NCBI GenBank assembly: GCA_024645245.1
Contig: JAHEBN010000007.1
Span: 1 to 52,423, forward strand
Source of the DNA: Jiulongibacter sp.
GTDB taxonomy: Bacteria; Bacteroidota; Bacteroidia; Cytophagales; Spirosomataceae
Direction of reading: 5' to 3'
Length of the DNA: 52,423 nucleotides
Below the pieces are notes generated by a model. The model was not told the origin of the DNA. It worked only from the letters and a program-made list of their open reading frames with translations, and ran no database searches. Below, piece after piece: positions 7,460 through 15,415 of this stretch. The translations under genes were made by a program, and so were the position numbers. How positions within the stretch are numbered: position 1 is the first letter of the stretch; each line of letters starts with the position of its first letter.

Positions 7460-8365
7460 ATGATTAATATGAAAACGTTGAACATTACGATTATTTTAAT
7501 CGTGTTCTTCGTACGTGCTTTCTGTAACAATAATAATTCTACCACTACAGACTCTCTAGGTCTGGAGAGTTTAAATGGAAAAACCTTTATTATCCATCAG
7601 GTTAAGCCGGACGAGACACTTTACAGACTTTTGAAAAAGTACAATTGTACTTCAGGCGAGGTAATTGCCGCAAATCCTGATATCAGGAGTAATTCAGTTA
7701 TTTATTCGGGGCAAAAAATTAAATTTCCTGTAAAACAAAGGTATCTGGCAGCAAGTGAAACAATTACCAGTGAATTGCCTTTGGAAGAGCCCAAAGCAAA
7801 CTTAACTAAAAGCCCGGAAGTGGTCAAAACCACCGTACTTCCAAAATCGCCTCAAATTTATCATAAAGTAATGTCTGGTGAGACACTTTATAGTATTTCC
7901 AGACAATATGGCAAGTCGGTTGAAGAAGTTAAGCAATTAAATGCATTGGAAAATTCTGAAATCAGAATAGGCCAGAATTTACTTATTGGCGGTAGCACTT
8001 CGATTGGTGTTCAGGTATTCCCACCAGCCAAAACGGATGAAACCTGGCGTATTCCAAATGCACCTACAGGCAAGAAAGTATCGGAGTTAGGAATTGCCGA
8101 AGTGATTAACACAGGAAATCGTACAAGCAAATACCTTGCTTTACATCGTACAGCCCCTATTGGTTCACTTGTAAAAGTTAAAAATGAAGCAACGGGAGAT
8201 CAGGTAATGGTAAAAGTGATTGGTAAACTACCGGAAACAGGCAACAATCATGACGTAGTTATACGCCTTTCCCCATCAGCTTATCAAAAATTAGGACCAA
8301 GAGATTCCAGAATAAGGGCTGAAGTAGTATACACTCTTCTACCTGAAATGAATGCTTCTAAATAG
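7460..8365 (+). CDS. Secreted LysM (x2) protein with C-terminal RlpA-like double-psi barrel
   Basis: 301 residues. An N-terminal signal peptide (a second ATG at 7469, giving MKTLNITIILIVFFVRAFC, is an equally likely start) is followed by LysM 1 (about 45-91, HQVKPDETLYRLLKKYN), LysM 2 (about 133-177, HKVMSGETLYSISRQYG) and a C-terminal domain (about 205-293). That domain follows the RlpA pattern: GIAEV, LALHRTAPIGSLVKVKN, then VIRLSPSAYQKLG. RlpA proteins are septal lytic transglycosylases or peptidoglycan binders. The segment that in active RlpA reads NDRGP, with the catalytic Asp, reads IGKLP here, so the domain is probably a non-catalytic peptidoglycan binder. The Cys after the hydrophobic stretch lacks a good lipobox. 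It heads a tight plus-strand operon: the next small gene starts one base after its TAG stop. Confidence 0.8.
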   Translation: MINMKTLNITIILIVFFVRAFCNNNNSTTTDSLGLESLNGKTFIIHQVKPDETLYRLLKKYNCTSGEVIAANPDIRSNSVIYSGQKIKFPVKQRYLAASETITSELPLEEPKANLTKSPEVVKTTVLPKSPQIYHKVMSGETLYSISRQYGKSVEEVKQLNALENSEIRIGQNLLIGGSTSIGVQVFPPAKTDETWRIPNAPTGKKVSELGIAEVINTGNRTSKYLALHRTAPIGSLVKVKNEATGDQVMVKVIGKLPETGNNHDVVIRLSPSAYQKLGPRDSRIRAEVVYTLLPEMNASK

Positions 8366-8366
8366 T

Positions 8367-8516
8367 ATGATCAAAAAAATCTGGACAGGAATTTTCTCCA
8401 TCTTATATCCCATTTTGTTAATTTTTTCAATAGTTTTCACAGCTGTATTATCCACATTTTCAGCATTTTCGAAATGGGTTGTAGCCATTTTAAACAAATT
8501 TGGAAGTGATAACTGA
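8367..8516 (+). CDS. Small membrane protein, 49 residues, unknown function
   Basis: A short frame from the ATG at 8367 to the TGA at 8514-8516 encodes MIKKIWTGIFSILYPILLIF and continues through SIVFTAVLSTFSAFSKWVV to a polar end (NKFGSDN). It has a positively charged start and one long, or two short, hydrophobic helices, as expected of a single-pass inner-membrane microprotein. The start lies one base after the TAG of the LysM gene, and the end overlaps the beginning of the TIGR02757 gene, so it fits exactly into the operon without leaving a gap. That placement, plus the clear membrane pattern, is the case for it being real. I do not recognise a family. Confidence 0.55.
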   Translation: MIKKIWTGIFSILYPILLIFSIVFTAVLSTFSAFSKWVVAILNKFGSDN

Positions 8517-9294
8517 TTTTCAATTGGTAGAAGATTTATTGAATGAGAAGTATGAAAAATACAATAATCCATTATTTATTGAGGTAGACCCTATCCAAAT
8601 ACCACATCGCTTCAAATGCAAAGAAGATATTGAAATAGCCGGATTTATTTCTTCAATTTTTGCATGGGGAAATCGTAAAACCATTTTAAATAAATCAAGC
8701 GAATTTCTTAATTATATGCATAATTCGCCCTATGAATTTCTATTAAATCATAAAACAACAGACCTAAAACCTTTTCAAAAATTCAGGCACCGAACTTTCA
8801 ATGCTATTGATTCGCTTTATTTTATTGAGGTGCTCACTGACATATATCAAAACAAAGGAGGCCTGGAAAATGTATTTTCATTAGGCATAAATGACAATGA
8901 CTTAAGTTCAGAAAATGCATTAGTTGAATTTAGAAATCATTTTTTCAACCAGGAAAATCATCTAAAAAGAACGGAAAAACATATTTCCAGTCCAAAAAAT
9001 GGGGCTTCGTGTAAAAGACTCAATATGTATTTAAGATGGATGGTAAGAAAAGACAATAAAGGTGTTGATTTTGGTTTATGGTCCAAAATAAAACCTAGCC
9101 AATTGGTATGCCCGGTTGATGTTCATGTGAAAAACGTAGCTACCAAACTTGGCCTGTTACAAAATACTGGTAATGAATGGAGTAAAGCATTTAACCTTAC
9201 CCAGTATTTAAAAATGTTTGACCCCGTTGATCCTGTAAAATACGATTTTGCACTTTTTGGAATGGGTATAGAAAATTACTTCGGCGATAAATAA
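8500..9294 (+). CDS. TIGR02757 (DUF2400) family protein
   Basis: About 264 residues. The pattern DPIQIPHRFKCKEDIEIAGF, then WGNRKTIL, then KRLNMYLRWMVRKD and PVDVHVKNVATKLGL near the end is that of the TIGR02757 family, widespread in Bacteroidota and spirochaetes. The C-terminal part resembles helix-hairpin-helix DNA glycosylase folds, but no function has been shown. No ATG is present near the beginning: the candidates are TTG at 8500 or GTG at 8506, both overlapping the end of the small membrane protein gene, which favours coupled translation. A weak AT hairpin follows at about 9292-9312. Confidence 0.8.
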   Translation: MEVITDFQLVEDLLNEKYEKYNNPLFIEVDPIQIPHRFKCKEDIEIAGFISSIFAWGNRKTILNKSSEFLNYMHNSPYEFLLNHKTTDLKPFQKFRHRTFNAIDSLYFIEVLTDIYQNKGGLENVFSLGINDNDLSSENALVEFRNHFFNQENHLKRTEKHISSPKNGASCKRLNMYLRWMVRKDNKGVDFGLWSKIKPSQLVCPVDVHVKNVATKLGLLQNTGNEWSKAFNLTQYLKMFDPVDPVKYDFALFGMGIENYFGDK

Positions 9295-9319
9295 AAGAGT
9301 AATATTCTTTTATAAAGCT

Positions 9320-9327
9320 TATTTTTG
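9320..9327 (+). promoter_or_regulatory. -7 promoter element of the aldose epimerase gene
   Basis: TATTTTTG is an exact TAnnTTTG match that ends 19 bases before the ATG at 9347. The predicted leader is about 12-15 bases. Confidence 0.5.
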
Positions 9328-9346
9328 CGGTCAATTAACATAAAAT

Positions 9347-10225
9347 ATGTCGATTCTAACCATAATAAGTAAAACAGGCGGAAGTTATGCTCTGATTGAT
9401 TCCAATAATGGCGGAGCTATTACAAAATTAGTTTTAAAAGGACAGGATATAATCCGGCACCCTCTTAAAGATGATGATCCCAAAAAAGGCTATCCGTCTG
9501 CTATATTATTTCCCTTTCCCAATAGAATTAAAGATGGCAAGTATGAGTTTGAAGGTAAAGAATACAAGTTGGAAATTAATGAACCTCAAAATCACAATGC
9601 AATTCATGGCTTTGTAGCTTTTCAAACATTCCAGATATTAAAACAAGGAGATTCTTCGGTAGAACTAATGTTTCAATACACAGGTGAAAAAGAAGGCTAT
9701 CCTTTTCCATTTAAAATAAAGATAATTTATACGATTAAAGACAATGAATTATCATTCATAACGGAAGTTGAAAATACTGGTAATGGCAACTTACCCTGTG
9801 GATTTGCCTGGCATCCTTACTTTGGGTTTAATGGTAGTTCAGTTTCAGAAATGACATTAAAAAGGCCTAAAAGTATAAAAATTGGATTGGACGAAAGGAA
9901 TATACCGAATGGAGAATTTGAGCCTGAAAGAGGAGGGCTTTTGTCTCTTAAAAATATTTTTCTGGACAACTTGTACATGTTAGATGATAAAAAAGGTGAA
10001 ACTTCGATAGAATTACGGTATAAGAAAAAGAAAATAATCATTTATCAGGATTCCGGTTTAGGTAAACTTAATTATTTCATTCTTTACACTCCGCCAAATA
10101 GAAATTGTATCGCAATTGAACCTCAAAGTAGTAGCACCGATTGTTTTAATAATAAAAAAGGCTTGATAGTGATTAAACCAAAAGAAAAGAAAACTTTTCA
10201 TATTAAAGTTGAAGTTACGATTTGA
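9347..10225 (+). CDS. Aldose 1-epimerase family protein
   Basis: 292 residues of the galactose mutarotase-like fold. The conserved positions are visible: QNHNAIHGF (first His), CGFAWHPYFGF (second His, with WHPY) and IAIEPQSSSTDCFNN (catalytic Glu). Such enzymes interconvert the alpha and beta anomers of free sugars, and some close relatives act on glucose-6-phosphate or unknown sugars, so the substrate is open. No signal peptide is seen, so it acts in the cytoplasm. It appears to be transcribed from its own promoter. The next gene has a separate promoter about 60 bases further on. Confidence 0.85.
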   Translation: MSILTIISKTGGSYALIDSNNGGAITKLVLKGQDIIRHPLKDDDPKKGYPSAILFPFPNRIKDGKYEFEGKEYKLEINEPQNHNAIHGFVAFQTFQILKQGDSSVELMFQYTGEKEGYPFPFKIKIIYTIKDNELSFITEVENTGNGNLPCGFAWHPYFGFNGSSVSEMTLKRPKSIKIGLDERNIPNGEFEPERGGLLSLKNIFLDNLYMLDDKKGETSIELRYKKKKIIIYQDSGLGKLNYFILYTPPNRNCIAIEPQSSSTDCFNNKKGLIVIKPKEKKTFHIKVEVTI

Positions 10226-10286
10226 TATTTTTTAAAATGATTTTTTTGCTATCTTCAAATAAGCTTAAATAAATAAATTAACATTA

Positions 10287-10294
10287 TATATTTG
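10287..10294 (+). promoter_or_regulatory. -7 promoter element giving a predicted leaderless mRNA
   Basis: TATATTTG matches TAnnTTTG exactly and ends only four bases before the GTG start at 10299. With the usual 4-7 base distance to the transcription start, the mRNA would begin at or within the start codon. Confidence 0.5.
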
Positions 10295-10298
10295 TATA

Positions 10299-10904
10299 GT
10301 GGATAAAATAAAACTTCAAATATTAGACCTATCACCCAGCCAAATTCAAGCTGGATCTTTCACTCTTATATTAGCCGAGGAAAATGGTGACCGACGTTTA
10401 CCTATAATTATTGGGATGTTCGAAGCACAGGCGATAGCCATTGAGTTAGAAAAAATTAAACCAACCAGACCATTAACACACGATTTATTTAAATCTTTTG
10501 CGAAATCTTTTGATTTTGAAGTGGAAGAAGTTATTATTTCTGACATAATAGAAGGTGTTTTCTTTTCAAAAATTATCTGTACGGATGGTATAAGACAAAA
10601 AAATATTGATTCCCGACCATCTGATGCAATAGCAATAGCTTTAAGATTTAAGGCATCTATATTTACCACAAATCAAGTACTTGACGAAGCAGGGATTAGT
10701 ACATCGGATATGAATTCAGGTGATGAAGAATCTTTATCCAAGCCAAAAGATAATTTCACGGTTAAAGTTGAAAATGATAAATCATCGAAATCATTGAATG
10801 AAATGTCCATTGATGAATTAAAAAAGAAACTTAATATCGCCTTAAAAAACGAGGACTACGAAAACGCCGCTAAAATCAGAGACGAAATTGATCGGCGTAA
10901 TTAA
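10299..10904 (+). CDS. Bifunctional nuclease domain protein with C-terminal UVR motif
   Basis: 201 residues. The N-terminal DUF151/BFN domain (about 1-125) has the family motifs LPIIIGMFEAQAIAIELE, the PRPLTHDL region and DSRPSDAIAIALR. The C-terminal end (about 165-198, ELKKKLNIALKNEDYENAAK) is a UVR motif as in UvrB/UvrC and McsA. The BFN fold has been reported to cleave DNA and RNA in a plant homologue; the role in bacteria is not settled. The start is GTG: no ATG lies upstream in frame, and residues DKIKLQILDL are the usual family beginning. This, together with the promoter element four bases away, predicts translation without a leader. The acyltransferase gene follows after 27 bases. Confidence 0.85.
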   Translation: MDKIKLQILDLSPSQIQAGSFTLILAEENGDRRLPIIIGMFEAQAIAIELEKIKPTRPLTHDLFKSFAKSFDFEVEEVIISDIIEGVFFSKIICTDGIRQKNIDSRPSDAIAIALRFKASIFTTNQVLDEAGISTSDMNSGDEESLSKPKDNFTVKVENDKSSKSLNEMSIDELKKKLNIALKNEDYENAAKIRDEIDRRN

Positions 10905-10931
10905 TTCCGGGTAATATCACGTGATACAATT

Positions 10932-11780
10932 GTGAAGTTTAAACCATTTTCAAATTTCTTACCGAAAGGCACTGCCAGTTCCAGCATGATCATGCAGGCT
11001 ATTTCGTATATAGACTTATTCGGTATACTTGACAAAGATCCTTTTGGTAATTACCTAATATTAAAACGTTTGGTTATTTTTTTTGCCGGATGGCCAACAT
11101 TCTGGCGTATCGCTGTAGCTAATAAATTAAAGATTGAGGGAGCACAACATTTAAGTAAGCTTCCAAATACCAATGTTTTCTTTATCTCAAATCATCAAAC
11201 TTATTTTGCTGATGTTATAACATTTTATCACATTTTCTCTGCTTCAAAGTGGGGATTTAAGAATAAAATTTATCCTATCTATCTGTTTTCGCCTCGAGCA
11301 AGGACTTTCTATGTGGCTGCAAAAGAAACCATGCAAAAAGGCATTATACCTAAGTTATTTAGTCTTGCTGGTGCAATTCTGGTGGAAAGGTCATGGCGAG
11401 CTCAGGGACAAAATGTGGCAAGAGAGGTAGATAACAGTGCTGGTGACAACATAAGTGAAGCTTTAAAATTTGGTTGGGTAATTAGTTTTCCACAAGGAAC
11501 CACAAGCCCTTATGCTCCTGTAAGGAAAGGAACAGCACATATTATTAAAACTAATAATCCAATTGTAGTTCCGGTTGTAATAGATGGTTTTCGCAGAGCA
11601 TTCAACAAAACCGGGCTTAGCTATAAAAAACGAAATACTACACTTCACGTCAGATTCAAAGAGCCAGTATATTTTAATGAAAATCAACCTTTAGAAGAAA
11701 TTGTAGATATTGTTACGAAAATTATCGGGCAGAATATTCCGGAAAATATTGCTGAATGGAGAACTGATGAAAGCAGTTAA
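10932..11780 (+). CDS. 1-acyl-sn-glycerol-3-phosphate acyltransferase family protein
   Basis: 282 residues of the PlsC-like acyltransferase fold. Motif I reads ISNHQTYFADV (His88, Asp94), so the His and Asp are separated by five residues rather than the usual four, and motif III reads FPQGTTSPYAPVRKGTAHI in place of FPEGTRS. Substrate-side motifs (LVERSWR, PIVVPVVIDGF) are normal. Enzymes of this family transfer an acyl chain to lysophosphatidic acid or related lipids at the membrane; the variant motifs suggest a bacteroidete subfamily, possibly with another acceptor. It starts at GTG and follows the BFN gene by 27 bases. Confidence 0.8.
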   Translation: MKFKPFSNFLPKGTASSSMIMQAISYIDLFGILDKDPFGNYLILKRLVIFFAGWPTFWRIAVANKLKIEGAQHLSKLPNTNVFFISNHQTYFADVITFYHIFSASKWGFKNKIYPIYLFSPRARTFYVAAKETMQKGIIPKLFSLAGAILVERSWRAQGQNVAREVDNSAGDNISEALKFGWVISFPQGTTSPYAPVRKGTAHIIKTNNPIVVPVVIDGFRRAFNKTGLSYKKRNTTLHVRFKEPVYFNENQPLEEIVDIVTKIIGQNIPENIAEWRTDESS

Positions 11781-11843
11781 AAATCTTTAACAAAGTAAAT
11801 TGTCTTATTATTATTACTAATTTTAGAAGGTTAAATTCAAAAC

Positions 11844-12725
11844 ATGTCTATAAGCTCTAATAAACCCGGCAGTTACCCAGGCGTACTCATCACCGTGAGT
11901 CTAACGATTGCCTTGTTTTTAATAGGGTTTTGTGGTTGGGTTGCCTTTACTTCCAAAGAATTAATAAAATATGTAAAACAAAATATTGAAGTACAAGTTT
12001 ATCTGGAAAATGATCTGGATTCGGCTCAAATAGCTAAAATAAAATCAATTATTATTGCTAATGAAGCGGTTGCCATGAAAGACAATCAATCTTTAATAAA
12101 TTTTATCTCCAAAGAAGAAATTGCGGGTAAATTTGTAACCGAAACCAAAGAAGATTACAAAGAAATTTTAGGAAATAATCCTTTTCACGATCTATTCAAC
12201 TTGAAAATTAAAGAAAACTACCTTTCTCAGAATAAACTTGCCAAATTAAAAACTGAGTTGGAGTCAGTTTCCGGTGTATATGAGGTCGATTATGCCAAAG
12301 ATTTTGTCAATGGTATTACCGAAAATGCCAACAAGGCTTATATTATTATGTCGGCCATTGTAATAATTTTCCTTTTGGCAACAATATTGTTAATAAATAA
12401 TACCATAAAACTAGCTTTATATTCCCAACGATTCTTAATTCGTACAATGCAATTAGTGGGTGCAACAAACGGATTTATTCAGAAACCTTTTTTGTTAAAA
12501 GGGGTTTATCAGGGTTTAATCGCCGGTGTAATAGCAAGTATGTTGGTTTTTTTAACACAACAATTGGCCGTAAAGCAAATATCTGGGTTATCATTAATTC
12601 AAAATAATTACTGGTTGATTGTAGTACCGCTCATACTGCTTATTTTAGGACCTTTGATTGGAGTAGTTAGTACATTTCAATCTATTTCCAGGTATTTATC
12701 GATAGATTTAGACGAATTATATTAA
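11844..12725 (+). CDS. ftsX: Cell division protein FtsX (ABC permease)
   Basis: 293 residues with one N-terminal transmembrane helix (about 15-37), an extracytoplasmic domain (about 38-165, beginning VQVYLENDLDSAQ), then three helices (about 165-190, 212-235, 257-280). The MRTMQLVGATNGFI-type coupling helix (here RTMQLVGATNGFIQKPFLLK) is the FtsX signature that contacts FtsE. FtsX relays ATP hydrolysis by FtsE to cell-wall hydrolases at the division site. Its ATPase partner is at 3484. It opens the block ftsX-DUF3098-uppP-truB-ribF, an arrangement common in Bacteroidota. A near match to the -7 element (TAATTTTA, one base off) lies just upstream of the start. Confidence 0.92.
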   Translation: MSISSNKPGSYPGVLITVSLTIALFLIGFCGWVAFTSKELIKYVKQNIEVQVYLENDLDSAQIAKIKSIIIANEAVAMKDNQSLINFISKEEIAGKFVTETKEDYKEILGNNPFHDLFNLKIKENYLSQNKLAKLKTELESVSGVYEVDYAKDFVNGITENANKAYIIMSAIVIIFLLATILLINNTIKLALYSQRFLIRTMQLVGATNGFIQKPFLLKGVYQGLIAGVIASMLVFLTQQLAVKQISGLSLIQNNYWLIVVPLILLILGPLIGVVSTFQSISRYLSIDLDELY

Positions 12726-12733
12726 GAAACAAA

Positions 12734-13012
12734 ATGTCAAAACAAAAGAAAAGTTTTCAATCGGAATCAAAAAACGAAGAAACAAAAGTAAAGGAATTAA
12801 CAAATTCTTCAACAGCTTCAGGATTCCCATTTGCAAAGGGAAATTTTACTGTAATGCTGATTGGTGTGGCTATTATAGCCATAGGATTTTTCATCATGAC
12901 AATGGACAAAGAAGAATTCGGATTTGGTTTTCTTGGGATAACTTTAGGCCCGATAATAGTTTTTATTGGCTTTATGATCGAATTTTTTGCTATTCTGAAG
13001 AAAAAATCCTGA
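12734..13012 (+). CDS. DUF3098 family small membrane protein
   Basis: 92 residues: a Lys/Glu/Ser-rich cytoplasmic N-terminus (about 1-33) and two hydrophobic helices (about 37-55 and 66-88). The core FPFAKGNFTVMLIGVAIIAI and the glycine-rich FGFLGITLGPIIVFIGFMIE are those of DUF3098, a family found next to ftsX and uppP in Bacteroidota. The function is unknown, although conserved linkage to ftsX suggests an envelope or division role. It starts 8 bases after ftsX and ends 12 bases before uppP. Confidence 0.85.
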   Translation: MSKQKKSFQSESKNEETKVKELTNSSTASGFPFAKGNFTVMLIGVAIIAIGFFIMTMDKEEFGFGFLGITLGPIIVFIGFMIEFFAILKKKS

Positions 13013-13024
13013 TAAACCTTATCT

Positions 13025-13816
13025 ATGAACATTTTGCAGGCCATTATTCTGGCCATAATAGAAGGGTTAACTGAATATTTGCCAGTTAGTTCTACAGGTC
13101 ATATGATCATTGCTTCCTCATTTATGGGAATAAGTGAACTTAATTTTACTAAAATATTTGAGGTAAACATCCAATTTGGAACCATACTTTCTGTAATTGT
13201 TCTTTATTATAAACGTTTTTTTCAATCCTTGCAGTTTTATTATAAATTATTCGTTGCATTTATTCCCGCAGCAGTAATTGGTTTTCTCCTAAATGATTTC
13301 ATAGATAGTCTCTTAGAAAGTGTTACAGTTGTGGCCATTATGCTGTTATTCGGTGGGGTAATACTCTTGTTTATTGATAAATATTTTGAGAATAAAGCGA
13401 GCAAGGAAGCAATAAGTTACGGTGATGCTTTTAAAATAGGATTTTTCCAGTGCATTGCTATGATTCCGGGTGTTTCCAGATCAGCGGCTAGTATAATTGG
13501 TGGTATGTTTCAAGGGCTATCTCGTAAAAATTCAGCCGAATTTTCATTTTTCCTTGCCGTTCCAACCATGTTTGCTGCAGCCAGTTATAAACTTTTAAAG
13601 GGTTATTTAGCCCACGAACTTACATTTAGTTATGAGGAGTTAAAATTATTAATGATTGGAAATGTTGTTGGATTTTTAGTGGCCCTGGCTGCAATTCGCT
13701 TTTTTATTGGTTTTTTGCAAAAGTATGGGTTCAAAGCATTTGGTTATTACAGAATTGCTTTGGGTCTAATCTTATTAATTTTAATTTGGGCCGGATTTGA
13801 CCTGAAAATTGCCTGA
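13025..13816 (+). CDS. uppP: Undecaprenyl-diphosphatase (bacitracin resistance protein)
   Basis: 263 residues, polytopic. Both catalytic-region motifs are present: [17 protein letters not shown] near the start and [15 protein letters not shown] near residues 152-166. UppP removes a phosphate from undecaprenyl diphosphate so that the lipid carrier can return to peptidoglycan, O-antigen and capsule synthesis. The length is typical. It lies in the ftsX-DUF3098-uppP-truB-ribF operon, one base before the truB ATG. Confidence 0.95.
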   Translation: MNILQAIILAIIEGLTEYLPVSSTGHMIIASSFMGISELNFTKIFEVNIQFGTILSVIVLYYKRFFQSLQFYYKLFVAFIPAAVIGFLLNDFIDSLLESVTVVAIMLLFGGVILLFIDKYFENKASKEAISYGDAFKIGFFQCIAMIPGVSRSAASIIGGMFQGLSRKNSAEFSFFLAVPTMFAAASYKLLKGYLAHELTFSYEELKLLMIGNVVGFLVALAAIRFFIGFLQKYGFKAFGYYRIALGLILLILIWAGFDLKIA

Positions 13817-13817
13817 A

Positions 13818-14507
13818 ATGATAGATTTCTACGACGAAGCTGGGTGTGTATTGCTAGTTGATAAGCCACTTAATTGGACATCCTTTGATGTTGTGAATAA
13901 AATCCGGTATTCAGGTAAATTTAAAAAGGTAGGACATGCCGGTACTTTGGATCCCTTAGCGACCGGATTACTAATTTTATGTGTTGGCAAAAAGACAAAA
14001 TCCATTGACTCATTTCAAGCTCAGGAAAAAGAATATACCGGGCAAATGCTTTTAGGAAAGACAACTCCTTCGGTTGATTTAGAAACCGAATTCAATTCTG
14101 ATTTCCCTACTGATCATATTACCGATGAGTTACTTTTCGAAGCTAAATCAAAACTGACCGGAATGATAACCCAAACTCCTCCTGCTCATTCTGCAGTAAA
14201 AATAAATGGAAAAAGAGCTTATGAATCTGCCAGAATAGGTGAAACCCCAAAAATGAAGGAGCGGGAAGTAATGGTTATGGAATTTGATATTGACACCCAA
14301 AAATTTCCGGAAATCTCCTTTCGGATCAAATGTTCAAAAGGTACATACATAAGAAGCATTGTGCGTGACTTTGGAACATTATTAAACTCTGGTGCCTGCC
14401 TTACAGAGCTTAGAAGAACTAAAATTGGTGATTTCCGTGTAGAAAATGCATCTGATGTATTGGTTTTAGCAAATCAAATAAATCAAGTACGTGAAAATTT
14501 ATCATAG
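13818..14507 (+). CDS. truB: tRNA pseudouridine(55) synthase TruB
   Basis: 229 residues with the catalytic motif GHAGTLDPLATGLL, the early motif DKPLNWTSFDVV and a later KCSKGTYIRSIVRDFG. TruB makes pseudouridine 55 in the T-loop of almost all tRNAs. I chose the ATG at 13818, one base after the uppP TGA; an upstream TTG at 13809 would overlap uppP and add three residues. The 3' end overlaps ribF by 17 bases, which points to translational coupling. Confidence 0.94.
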   Translation: MIDFYDEAGCVLLVDKPLNWTSFDVVNKIRYSGKFKKVGHAGTLDPLATGLLILCVGKKTKSIDSFQAQEKEYTGQMLLGKTTPSVDLETEFNSDFPTDHITDELLFEAKSKLTGMITQTPPAHSAVKINGKRAYESARIGETPKMKEREVMVMEFDIDTQKFPEISFRIKCSKGTYIRSIVRDFGTLLNSGACLTELRRTKIGDFRVENASDVLVLANQINQVRENLS

Positions 14508-15414
14508 TCTTTCTGAATTTACACCTCTGCGAAATGCCGTGGTTACCTCTGGTACTTTCGACGGCGTACACCTGGGTCATCAGAAAATCATTAACCGATT
14601 AACGGAAATAGCTAAAGTAAAAAATGGTGAATCAGTAGTAATTACCTTTTGGCCTCATCCACGTTTAGTTGTTTCTCCTTCTTCATCCGATATTAAGTTA
14701 TTAAGCACACTAGATGAAAAATCTCATATTTTGGCTGATTTAGGTGTGGATCATTTATTGGTTTTACCTTTTACTCGCGAATTTTCAGAGTTAAGTTCTG
14801 AAAAATATGTCGAAGAAATTTTAATTAAGGCTATTGGCACAAAAACCCTTGTAATAGGTTATGACCATAGATTTGGTCGTAATCGGGAAGGTGGATACGA
14901 TTATCTGGATAAAAATGCAAGTCGATTTAAAATTGAGTTAGTTGAAATTCCAAGGCAGGAAATAGATCACCTGACCATTAGTTCTACCAAGATCAGAAAA
15001 GCTTTAGAAACCGGCGAAATACAAATAGCATCCGAACTTCTTGGACGAAATTATACATTTTCCGGATTGGTAAAGAAAGGTCGCCAATTGGGACGAACAA
15101 TTGGTTTTCCTACCGCCAATGTACATGTGATGAAAAAATATAAGTTAATACCGTCAAATGGTGTCTATGCGGTTTATGTCTATCTAAGAAATGAAAAATT
15201 CAAGGGAGTCATGAATATTGGAGAAAGACCAACAGTTGATGGCGAAGGTATTACCCAAGAAGTACACATACTAGATTTCAAGGATGACATATACGGTGAA
15301 ATCCTTAAAGTTGAAATCGTAGATTTTATACGAACAGAAACCAAATTCGATACACTTAAAGAATTGATAAATCAGATTTACCTGGATTGCGAAATTGCCA
15401 GAATTAAACTCTGA
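14491..15414 (+). CDS. ribF: Bifunctional riboflavin kinase / FAD synthetase
   Basis: 307 residues. The N-terminal FAD synthetase domain (about 1-180) has GTFDGVHLGHQKII and GYDHRFGRNREGG, with SSTKIRKAL at its end. The C-terminal riboflavin kinase domain (about 185-305) has GRTIGFPTANV and SNGVYAVYV followed by MNIGERPT. The enzyme phosphorylates riboflavin to FMN and adenylates it to FAD. It starts at GTG inside the end of truB. It ends one base before the convergent pheA stop, with no hairpin between them. Confidence 0.95.
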   Translation: MKIYHSLSEFTPLRNAVVTSGTFDGVHLGHQKIINRLTEIAKVKNGESVVITFWPHPRLVVSPSSSDIKLLSTLDEKSHILADLGVDHLLVLPFTREFSELSSEKYVEEILIKAIGTKTLVIGYDHRFGRNREGGYDYLDKNASRFKIELVEIPRQEIDHLTISSTKIRKALETGEIQIASELLGRNYTFSGLVKKGRQLGRTIGFPTANVHVMKKYKLIPSNGVYAVYVYLRNEKFKGVMNIGERPTVDGEGITQEVHILDFKDDIYGEILKVEIVDFIRTETKFDTLKELINQIYLDCEIARIKL

Positions 15415-15415
15415 A

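Noticed and set aside
9292-9312. AT-rich hairpin AAAAGA/TCTTTT after the TIGR02757 gene as a terminator
   Set aside because: Only six A/T-rich pairs and a poor T-run; not convincing.
10346-10669. 107-codon frame antisense to the bifunctional nuclease gene
   Set aside because: Shadow frame opposite a recognised gene; no signal for expression.
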